Assembly: GCA_031276685.1 (NCBI GenBank)
Contig: JAISMQ010000298.1
Span: 1-8,106, forward strand
DNA: 8,106 bases
Direction: 5' to 3'
From: Treponema sp.
GTDB lineage: Bacteria; Spirochaetota; Spirochaetia; Treponematales; Breznakiellaceae
How positions within the stretch are numbered: position 1 is the first letter of the stretch; every line of letters starts with the position of its first letter. The notes under the pieces were generated by a model. The model was not told the origin of the DNA. It ran no database searches and saw only the letters and a list, made by a program, of their open reading frames with translations. Both the position numbers and the translations under genes were made by a program. Shown here piece after piece: positions 1 to 5,563 of the stretch.

Positions 1-1
1 G

Positions 2-670
2 CTAACATGGCCGGCAGCAGAAAAAGCAGCATAACTGTGCCAGTATAATATTAAAAACCGTGCTTCCCAGGTTTCGCATGTTAAAGCCCCGGTGTTCGCC
101 GGCCTGCCGGTACGCAAAACTGCCCCGTTCAAACTGGTTTAACAACTGCCGGTACTGTCCGTTTTCCGGTTCCAGGCGGACCGCTTCACGGGCATGGGTA
201 AGGGCGCTTACCCGGTTGCCCGCCCCCATATTGGCAAGGGCGCTGTAAAAATACCATTCCGCATTACGATTGGGAAGTTTTGACAAAATACGCAGTGCAT
301 CGCTGTACCGGCCGTTTTCAACAAGGATACGGGCCTGGTATAGTTCAGGATTTCTCTGCCCCCGCTCCCCGCTGAAAAAATCGCCAAACCCGCCGAACCA
401 AAACTCAAAGCCGCCGCCGAAAGGATCATCCCCCCGGCCCTGGTTTTCCGCCTGCCTGCCATAGTCCGCCTGTTCATAATTCGCGCTGCCGTTTTTCTGT
501 TTTTTAATTTGTTCATAAGCGGCGTTCACTTCCCGCATCTTGAGCTCGGCGGTTTTGTTGCCGGGGTTTATGTCGGGGTGATACTTTTTTGCCAGCCGCC
601 GGTACGCCTGGGTCAGCTCCTCATCGGAAGCGCCGGGACTTATTCCCAATATCGAGTACGGATCATCCAT
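2..670 (-). CDS. J-domain protein with TPR-like middle and cysteine-rich C-terminal tail
   Basis: Complete 222-residue protein from ATG (668-670) to TAG (2-4). Residues 3-57 form a J domain with the HPD tripeptide at 31-33, the signature that stimulates Hsp70/DnaK ATPase. Residues 80-103 are Gly/Phe-rich, as in DnaJ linkers. Residues 106-178 look like TPR-type helical repeats (RYSDALRIL, then SALTHAREAVRLEPEN). The DnaJ zinc-finger and C-terminal substrate domains are absent, so this is a specialised class C-type J-protein and not the housekeeping DnaJ. The end (about 204-219) is hydrophobic and carries five cysteines in nine residues (C214, C215, C218, C219, C222), suggesting membrane association or metal/thiol chemistry. 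It starts 4 bases after the DUF5685 gene stops, with a purine-rich stretch (AAAGGGCGGG) upstream. Likely role (inference): recruits DnaK to a membrane-bound client, perhaps its operon partners. J-domain assignment is firm; client unknown. Confidence 0.93.
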   Translation of the reverse strand: MDDPYSILGISPGASDEELTQAYRRLAKKYHPDINPGNKTAELKMREVNAAYEQIKKQKNGSANYEQADYGRQAENQGRGDDPFGGGFEFWFGGFGDFFSGERGQRNPELYQARILVENGRYSDALRILSKLPNRNAEWYFYSALANMGAGNRVSALTHAREAVRLEPENGQYRQLLNQFERGSFAYRQAGEHRGFNMRNLGSTVFNIILAQLCCFFCCRPC

Positions 671-674
671 AACG

Positions 675-1487
675 TTAATTACCCGCCCTTTCCGTTTTCT
701 TTTTCCGGTAGCTTTGCCAGACCCCGGAATAGAGTACGTTCCGCAGAATACCGCTGTCCCGGCTTATCGGAAGCCGATCAAAGGCCGCGGTACACTCGGC
801 CATCATCATGGTTAAAAGCTGGGCGGGGTCCCGGTCCATCTCCGCAATCAGAGGGTTGTAACGCTGTTTTTTGATATCCTGGCGGAGATCGTTACAGGCG
901 TCCAAAAGGTAGATAAAACGCCCAAGGGCCGCGCCCGCAGCTCCAAGCGGGGCGGAATATTCATCTTCGTGCCAGACAAAAATTGTACCCAAAAGCTCCC
1001 CGAAACAATTGATGGGAAGGTCGGGGTTAAGTTCGTTGGCGCGTTCCATTTCGCCCAGTTCTTTGATTTTTTCTTCGGCTGCCCGGCATTGCCGGGGCCA
1101 CCGCGCGCTGATCCCGGGGAGGTATGCCGCCAGAGCTTCGCTTTTTCGTTGTGCCTTTTTTTTCCTGTCGTCATTCCAGTCGTCCAGGGCCTGGTAATAG
1201 GAGAGCATCATATTCATATCGGCGGAATACGACAGGGCTTCGTTCATCAAACAGGGGCGGGACAGCAGGGGGCGGGCCGCGCAGCCGCAGTTTTCCTGTT
1301 GTTCGTCAAGATTATAGAGTGATGAAAGAAGCACGGATAAAAAGGTCATATCGTAGCTCAGGCAGGAACGGCCCAAGGCTCCGGCCTTGAGACTTAGCAT
1401 ACGGCAAAGGCCGCAGTATGTTGTATCGTACCGCTTCCGTTCTTCCGGGGAAAGCGCTTTTCTATTCGCCCTTACGGTTCCAAACAT
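675..1487 (-). CDS. DUF5685-family protein of unknown function
   Basis: A 270-residue, mostly helical soluble protein that I recognise as DUF5685-like from its MFG start, the YCGLC motif (24-28), the LSYDMTFL segment (43-50) and the LLDACNDL segment (194-201). Homologues are found mainly in Clostridia, often beside a J-domain gene as here. Cysteines C25, C28, C67, C69 and C79 could bind a metal. Two aspartate-rich segments stand out: DDWND (102-106), which fits DDxxD, and D196/D200/D204 followed by a basic KKQRYNP stretch (206-212). This resembles the motif pair of helical isoprenoid/squalene synthases, but no activity can be claimed. I start at ATG 1485-1487 rather than GTG 1488-1490: the family begins MFG, and AGGGGG lies 6 bases before the ATG but only 3 before the GTG. 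The gene lies 13 bases after the zinc-ribbon gene and 4 before the J-protein gene, so the three are probably co-transcribed. Confidence 0.85.
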   Translation of the reverse strand: MFGTVRANRKALSPEERKRYDTTYCGLCRMLSLKAGALGRSCLSYDMTFLSVLLSSLYNLDEQQENCGCAARPLLSRPCLMNEALSYSADMNMMLSYYQALDDWNDDRKKKAQRKSEALAAYLPGISARWPRQCRAAEEKIKELGEMERANELNPDLPINCFGELLGTIFVWHEDEYSAPLGAAGAALGRFIYLLDACNDLRQDIKKQRYNPLIAEMDRDPAQLLTMMMAECTAAFDRLPISRDSGILRNVLYSGVWQSYRKKKTERAGN

Positions 1488-1500
1488 CACGATCCCCCTG

Positions 1501-1899
1501 TTAGGATGTTTTTATGAATTTCGCGCCGCAGCGCTTGCAGGTGATTCTGACACGGCCTTTGCCTTTGGGCACCCGGCAGCGCTGGCGGCAGGAGGGGCAG
1601 GTAAAAATTCGGTGAGTCTGGTACTGCCGCAGCCGTTCCGCCGTATCCCTGAAAAAGCGAAACATGCCGCTTTTCAGTTTGAAATAAAATTCCGCTTCCC
1701 GGGATCGCGCCCCGGTATTCCGTGAAAAGGAACGCAAGAGGCACGCAATGACCAGCGCTATGGACAGCGAGGACAACACAGGCTGCCGGGTTATAAGAGA
1801 AATACCGCATATAACCAGGGCGGATACCGAAAGAACGCGGTTAAGCTCATCCTGGCCGTAGCGTCCCCGCATAAAACGTTCCAATTTGTCTCGTATCAT
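1501..1899 (-). CDS. Small membrane protein with C-terminal zinc ribbon
   Basis: A 132-residue protein with three parts. The short N-terminus is charged (1-20). Two closely spaced hydrophobic segments (about 23-37 and 41-57), separated by TRQP, predict a membrane hairpin. A basic stretch (58-97) leads to a zinc ribbon with C101xxC104 and C121xxC124, the two knuckles joined by a basic RVPKGKGRVRIT loop. With both ends cytoplasmic, the ribbon would face the cytoplasm. I know similar zinc-ribbon proteins in Clostridia, but no function has been assigned that I can name. ATG at 1897-1899 is preceded by AAGGA with a 7-base gap, a good ribosome site. It follows thiI after 57 bases holding a hairpin and precedes the DUF5685 gene by 13 bases. 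The ribbon could bind nucleic acid or protein; that is open. Confidence 0.8.
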   Translation of the reverse strand: MIRDKLERFMRGRYGQDELNRVLSVSALVICGISLITRQPVLSSLSIALVIACLLRSFSRNTGARSREAEFYFKLKSGMFRFFRDTAERLRQYQTHRIFTCPSCRQRCRVPKGKGRVRITCKRCGAKFIKTS

Positions 1900-1918
1900 A
1901 TCCGAATCCTTAAAGGTT

Positions 1919-1943
1919 CCCCCAAAACTTTTGTTTTTGGGAG
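1919..1943 (-). other. Intercistronic RNA hairpin between thiI and the zinc-ribbon gene
   Basis: Read on the minus strand, CTCCCAAAA (plus 1935-1943) pairs with TTTTGGGGG (plus 1919-1927). This gives nine base pairs including one G-U, around a 7-base ACAAAAG loop. No T-tract follows, so it is not a standard intrinsic terminator. A second small inverted repeat, AGGGC-T-GCCCT (1942-1952), overlaps its foot. The hairpin sits 13 bases after the thiI stop and just upstream of the AAGGA ribosome site of the next gene. It may mark an mRNA processing or stability point, or a partial terminator separating the two halves of the operon. Confidence 0.5.
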
Positions 1944-1956
1944 GGCTGCCCTGAAT

Positions 1957-3174
1957 TTACACAGGTGCTTTTGCGCCCGGCGCTGTAAAGCCGCATTTTT
2001 CCACCACGGCCCCGGCAAGGGCCCGGTCTATTTCCCCCGCCAGATCGAGGCGCCGGTACAGGTCCCGCGCCTCGTCCACGCCGCCCCGCAGAACGGGGTG
2101 GGCGGGGCTGAAAAGGACGCAGCAGTCCTCGTAGGGCAGTATCGAGGTTTCGTAGGTGCCGATGCTCCGGGCAAGCCGGACGATCTCCTCTTTGTCCGTA
2201 CCAATCAGGGGGCGCAGCACCGGGAGCTGCGTCAGGCTTTCCGCGCAGCTTAAATTTTCCAGGGTCTGGCTTGCCACCTGGGAAAGGCTGTCGCCCGTCA
2301 CAAGGCATTTGGCCCCGGTGCGGCGGGCCAGTTTTTCCGCGGCCTCCATCATGGCCATCCGCAGCATGACGGTGGCCCATTCCTCCCGGCCCCCCGCCTT
2401 GATCCGCCGCTGGACTTCCGTAAATCCCAGGATCCAGAGCCGGATGCCCAGCGTGTAGGCGCCGACAATCCCCGCCAGGCGGATGACTTTTTGCCGGGCT
2501 TCCTCGCCGGTGTAGGGGAAGGCGTGGAAGTGGACCGCGTCCAGCCCCATGCCCCGGGAAGCCATCTTAAAGCCCGCCGCCGGGGAATCGATCCCCCCGG
2601 AGAGGAGCAGGAGCCCCCGGCCCGCCGTCCCCACGGGGAGCCCGCGCAGGCCCGCCTGAGTCATGCTGTACACGTAGGCCCGGTCCCGAATTTCCACCTG
2701 GATCAGCGCCTGGGGGGAATGGACCTCGACCAGGAGCCCCGGCACGGCTTCCCGCACCGCCTCCCCGGCCCCGGCGCAGATGCCGTAGGAGTCCAGGGGG
2801 AAGGACTTGTCGGTACGCCGGGCTTCGATCTTAAAACTCCGCGCCCCCCGCCCGCAGGCTTCTTCCCCCTCCGCGACGCAGGCGGCGAACAGGGATTCAA
2901 CGGTTTTTTCGCAGATCCGGGTCCGCGCCCAGCCGGAAATGCCGAACAGGTGGTCCAGCGCGTCCTCCGCCGCCGGGGCGGCCTCCGGGGGGCAGCGGAC
3001 AAAGAAACGGCCCCCGGCCCCCTGTACCTGCGCTTCCGCGCCGCCAAGGCCCCGCAGGGCCAGGAGTTTGCGGAGGTTCTGCACGAGGATCCGCTCAAAA
3101 CCCTGCCGGTTCCCCCCCTTCAGGGTCAGTTCCCCCGGTTTTAGGATGTAGGTCGCGTTCATGGCGGGGCTCAC
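1957..3174 (-). CDS. thiI: tRNA 4-thiouridine synthetase ThiI (no rhodanese domain)
   Basis: ThiI adenylates U8 of tRNA and replaces oxygen with sulfur to give s4U; in some bacteria it also serves thiazole synthesis for thiamine. The 405 residues begin with the family's KPGELTLKGGNR (12-23), continue with a THUMP RNA-binding region (about 60-165), and then the PP-loop SGGIDS (192-197) of the ATP-binding domain. The conserved GDSLSQVASQT (294-304) and PYEDCC (347-352) follow. Length matches Bacillus-type ThiI (about 400), not the E. coli form (482) with its C-terminal rhodanese domain, so sulfur must arrive by another route, probably straight from the desulfurase encoded upstream. The start shown is GTG 3172-3174, overlapping the desulfurase TGA in GTGA; ATG at 3160-3162 would remove four residues and is equally possible. 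Neither has a clear Shine-Dalgarno site, which fits translational coupling. No thiamine gene lies nearby, so tRNA modification is the better guess. Confidence 0.95.
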   Translation of the reverse strand: MSPAMNATYILKPGELTLKGGNRQGFERILVQNLRKLLALRGLGGAEAQVQGAGGRFFVRCPPEAAPAAEDALDHLFGISGWARTRICEKTVESLFAACVAEGEEACGRGARSFKIEARRTDKSFPLDSYGICAGAGEAVREAVPGLLVEVHSPQALIQVEIRDRAYVYSMTQAGLRGLPVGTAGRGLLLLSGGIDSPAAGFKMASRGMGLDAVHFHAFPYTGEEARQKVIRLAGIVGAYTLGIRLWILGFTEVQRRIKAGGREEWATVMLRMAMMEAAEKLARRTGAKCLVTGDSLSQVASQTLENLSCAESLTQLPVLRPLIGTDKEEIVRLARSIGTYETSILPYEDCCVLFSPAHPVLRGGVDEARDLYRRLDLAGEIDRALAGAVVEKCGFTAPGAKAPV

Positions 3175-4313
3175 AGGTATGCCAGCGCTTCGGCGGCGGC
3201 CCGGACAAGGGCTTCGATGTCATCGGGAGTGGTAGACCAGCCCTGGGAGATACGGATCCCCTCCAGCCGCTGTTTGGGGCCCAGCCCCATGGCTTCAAGA
3301 ACGGGCCGCCCCGCCTTGCCGGAAGCGCAGGCCGATCCGGTGGACACGGCGAAACCCGCCTGGTCCAGCGCCCTGGCCATTACCTCCCCGGGGACGCCGT
3401 CAAAGGCCGCCTGGAGGATGTAGGGGGAAAAACGCCCGTCCTCCGCGCTGGTCCTGCATGCGGGGATGGGGGAGTAGCGGCCCGTGGCCTCAAGGCCCCG
3501 CATCAACTGGTCCAGCCGTTCCCGGGCCGCTCGCAGCGACGTTTCCAGCCGTTCCGCATGCGTTTCCAGACAGGCCGCCAGGGCCAGCGCCCCGGCGACG
3601 TTTTCCGTCCCGGCGCGGATTCCCCCCTCCTGGCCGCCCCCCCGGTACAGGGTTTCCAGGGGTTTTCGCAGGTACAGGAGCCCGACGCCGCGGGGCCCCC
3701 CCAGCTTGTGGGCGCTTAGCGAGGCGGAATCGAGATCCCAGAGCGAAATATCCGCCGGAACCTTCCCGGCGGCCTGCACCATGTCGCAGTGGACGTGCAG
3801 GGGCGGCCCGTCCTTTCCCCGGAGCCCTTCGCGCAGGGCGCCCAGGTCGTTAAGGGCCCCGGTCTCGTTGTTGACGGCCATGATCGCGGCGAAACGGCTT
3901 TCCGGGTTCTTCTCCAGGGCCCGCCCCAGCCCGGCCGCGCTTACCCGGCCGTCCGCTTCCACCGGGATGACGCCCACGGTTTTCCCCATTTTTTCCAGAA
4001 TCCGGCAGTTCTCCCGCACCGACGGATGCTCCGTGGCGGAGTACAGGCAGGCCCCCGCGCCCGGCCTGAGCAGGAAGGAGAGGATGGGCATCGCGTTGGA
4101 TTCGGTGCCGCCGGAACTGAAGTAGACGGTCTCTGGTTTAAGCCCCAGAGCGGCGGCGCAGCGGGAACGGGCCGCCTCCAGGGATTCGCGGGCGGCCCGG
4201 CCTTCGGCGTGGAGGGAGGACGGGTTTCCAAACGGGGCGGCGGCGGCCCCCGCTTCGGGCGGGGCGGTGGCGGCCCAGTCAAAGTAGCGCCTTGGCGGCA
4301 AAGCGGCCGTCAT
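3171..4313 (-). CDS. Cysteine desulfurase, NifS/IscS class (group I)
   Basis: A PLP enzyme that releases sulfur from L-cysteine as an enzyme-bound persulfide, leaving alanine. All key residues are visible in the 380-residue protein: H96 in ATEHPSV, D177 and Q180 contacting PLP, the PLP-binding lysine K203 in SAHKLGGPRGVG, the RAGTENV motif (233-239), and the sulfur-carrying C329 in STGSACASG on a long group I loop. The N-terminus is compact: only 15 residues lie between FD (11-12) and FGNPSS (28-33), roughly 7-9 fewer than in IscS, and the usual FDNAAT reads FDWAAT. The ATG (4311-4313) overlaps the upstream wecA-like TGA in ATGA and the gene overlaps thiI by 4 bases, so all three are coupled. 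Pairing with a rhodanese-less ThiI recalls NifZ-ThiI of Bacillus subtilis, where the desulfurase is dedicated to s4U (known there, inferred here). No Fe-S scaffold gene is adjacent. Confidence 0.95.
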   Translation of the reverse strand: MTAALPPRRYFDWAATAPPEAGAAAAPFGNPSSLHAEGRAARESLEAARSRCAAALGLKPETVYFSSGGTESNAMPILSFLLRPGAGACLYSATEHPSVRENCRILEKMGKTVGVIPVEADGRVSAAGLGRALEKNPESRFAAIMAVNNETGALNDLGALREGLRGKDGPPLHVHCDMVQAAGKVPADISLWDLDSASLSAHKLGGPRGVGLLYLRKPLETLYRGGGQEGGIRAGTENVAGALALAACLETHAERLETSLRAARERLDQLMRGLEATGRYSPIPACRTSAEDGRFSPYILQAAFDGVPGEVMARALDQAGFAVSTGSACASGKAGRPVLEAMGLGPKQRLEGIRISQGWSTTPDDIEALVRAAAEALAYL

Positions 4314-5419
4314 GGGGAGGGACGCGGGTCCGGCCCGGCGGGAATCCCGCCCGGATTCCCGTCCGGGAGGGCGGATCCTGCTACGCGGGCCTGGCGCCGG
4401 TTGAGGAAGTGGATCAGGGTAAAAAAGCCGATCCCCGCCAGATAGGCCAGGGCCAGCGGGATCAGCGAAAGGTAGGCCGGAAGCCTGCCCGCGGCGTACA
4501 CCAGAAGGCCCAGAACGGCCTGCAGGGCGAACAGGACCGCGTCGATACGCCGGGAGGAAAGCCCCAGGTTCATCAGCTTGTGGTGGGTATGGGAACGGTC
4601 GGGGCTGTCTATCCGCCTGCCGTCCCGCAGCCTGCGCCAGACCGCCGCAGTGGTATCCAGGATGGGGATCATCAGCACGGCGGCCGCGTGGAGGATCGGC
4701 AGGCCCTGGCCCTCCATCAGCGGGAGGATTGCCAGCATAAAGCCCAGGAAGTAGGCGCCCCCGTCGCCCATAAAGATCTTCGCCCGGGGGCAGGGGGCGT
4801 TGAACACCATAAAGCCCAGAATCGCGGAGGCAAGGCAGACGCAGAGCAGCGGCGTAATGCCCGCCGCCGCCGAAATAAGCCCAAAGGCCAGCGCCGCCAG
4901 CAGGGAAACGCCCCCCGCCAGGCCGTCAACCCCGTCGATAAAGTTAATCGCGTTGGTCAGCCCCACGATCCACAGCAGGCTTAGGGGGTAGCGGATCAGG
5001 TCCCAGCCGGGAATAACCGGATCGGCGGGGCCGGCGAAGAGGATCCGGTCAAAGGTATAGCCGGAGGCAAGGGCGCAGAGGGCCGCCCCCGTGTGAAAGA
5101 TAAGCCGGTAGTGCGGCGCCAGAGGCTTAAAATCGTCCCGGATACCGCTTGCCAGGGCAAGGACAAGGGCGGCCAGCGGGAGGAGGAACCGGAACCCCTG
5201 GCCGGGTTCCGCGATCCCCAGGACAATGGCGAAACTCCACGCGATAAACGCCGCCGCGAAGCCCAAACCGCCCAGCCGGGGGATATTGCCCTTGTGGATC
5301 TTCCGCTCGCTGATACGGTCGTACCAGGCCATCCGGCGGGAAATTTTGAGGACCAGGGCGACCATAACAACGGATGAAAGAAAAACGCCTGCAATTATGA
5401 GAATAAAATCAAACGCCAA
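4310..5419 (-). CDS. WecA/TagO-type undecaprenyl-phosphate sugar-1-phosphate transferase (MraY/WecA superfamily)
   Basis: A polytopic inner-membrane enzyme that transfers a sugar-1-phosphate, typically GlcNAc-1-P from UDP-GlcNAc, to undecaprenyl phosphate as the first step of a lipid-linked glycan. Its 369 residues show the superfamily signatures in order: KIHKGNIPRLGG (40-51), the D95-D96 pair in GIRDDFKPL, NAINFIDGVDGLAGG (156-170), the MGDGGAYFLGF loop (217-227), IPILDT (251-256) and the HTHH carbohydrate motif (277-280) in SPDRSHTHHKL. That last motif favours the WecA/TagO branch over MraY. About ten hydrophobic helices are apparent, ending in a Pro/Gly-rich tail (346-369). The start is TTG at 5417-5419, supported by GGGAG 7 bases upstream. 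It is the first gene of the minus-strand run and overlaps the desulfurase by 4 bases. No other glycan gene is visible, so the product (surface polysaccharide, teichoic-like or glycolipid) and exact sugar are open. Confidence 0.92.
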   Translation of the reverse strand: MAFDFILIIAGVFLSSVVMVALVLKISRRMAWYDRISERKIHKGNIPRLGGLGFAAAFIAWSFAIVLGIAEPGQGFRFLLPLAALVLALASGIRDDFKPLAPHYRLIFHTGAALCALASGYTFDRILFAGPADPVIPGWDLIRYPLSLLWIVGLTNAINFIDGVDGLAGGVSLLAALAFGLISAAAGITPLLCVCLASAILGFMVFNAPCPRAKIFMGDGGAYFLGFMLAILPLMEGQGLPILHAAAVLMIPILDTTAAVWRRLRDGRRIDSPDRSHTHHKLMNLGLSSRRIDAVLFALQAVLGLLVYAAGRLPAYLSLIPLALAYLAGIGFFTLIHFLNRRQARVAGSALPDGNPGGIPAGPDPRPSP

Positions 5420-5482
5420 CAGAAAACTCCCACATTATCTGCCGGTGCTGCCCGCGACAGCCCCGGCGTCATAGGCTTGAAG

Positions 5483-5498
5483 TATCCGGGTATCCGGA
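5483..5498. repeat. Tandem 8-base direct repeat TATCCGGG/TATCCGGA
   Basis: Two adjacent octamers, TATCCGGG (5483-5490) and TATCCGGA (5491-5498), differ only in the last base. They lie in the divergent intergenic region, about 65 bases before the thrA-like start and about 65 bases upstream of the wecA-like start. The spacing (8 bases) is shorter than one helical turn, so it could be a regulator half-site array or simply a chance or slippage duplication. Confidence 0.4.
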
Positions 5499-5522
5499 AG
5501 TCGTGTCTAACCCGGAACCGCC

Positions 5523-5558
5523 ATAGTACTATAAACGCCGAATACAATATAGTACCAT
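5523..5558. promoter_or_regulatory. Paired ATAGTACYAT elements, possible operator of the thrA-like gene
   Basis: ATAGTACTAT at 5523-5532 is a perfect 10-base palindrome. ATAGTACCAT at 5549-5558 repeats it with one change. The centres are 26 bases apart, about two and a half helical turns, and flank the best -10-like hexamer (TACAAT, 5543-5548). The second copy ends 5 bases before the chosen ATG. This placement is what one expects of a repressor site, but no regulator gene is in the window and the motif matches no operator I can name. Confidence 0.4.
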
Positions 5559-5563
5559 GTTTT

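Larger units (their letters stand above)
5420..5563. promoter_or_regulatory. Divergent intergenic control region
   Basis: These 144 bases separate the leftward wecA-like gene from the rightward thrA-like gene and must hold both promoters unless transcription enters from outside. The stretch 5521-5563 is notably richer in A+T than the genes. Rightward -10-like hexamers are TATAAA (5530-5535), TACAAT (5543-5548) and TATAGT (5548-5553). None has a convincing -35 at normal spacing. Leftward, GATAAT (minus strand, about 5434-5439) is a -10-like match just upstream of the GGGAG ribosome site, again with a poor -35. I see no T-box or lysine riboswitch fold, and the leader is too short for either. 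Confidence 0.45.

Noticed and set aside
1488..1490. GTG one codon upstream as the DUF5685 start
   Set aside because: The AGGGGG ribosome site is only 3 bases away from GTG but 6 from the ATG, and family members start MFG.
1919..1943. Intrinsic terminator after thiI
   Set aside because: A stable stem is present but no T-tract follows on either strand, so I list it only as a hairpin.
2491..3144. Plus-strand open frame (217 residues) opposite thiI
   Set aside because: Composition is Gly/Pro/Arg-rich without motifs; it mirrors the conserved thiI codons on the other strand.
3789..4984. Plus-strand open frames (218 and 230 residues) opposite the desulfurase and wecA-like genes
   Set aside because: Antisense shadows of two well-supported genes; no recognisable domain and no ribosome site.
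5477..5563. Extension of the thrA-like frame back to TTG 5477
   Set aside because: The extra 29 residues match nothing in aspartokinases, which begin right before KFGGSS, and the stretch holds promoter-like A+T-rich sequence and palindromes.
5420..5563. Lysine riboswitch or T-box leader for the thrA-like gene
   Set aside because: The region is too short and I see no T-box motif, terminator stem or lysine-riboswitch core.
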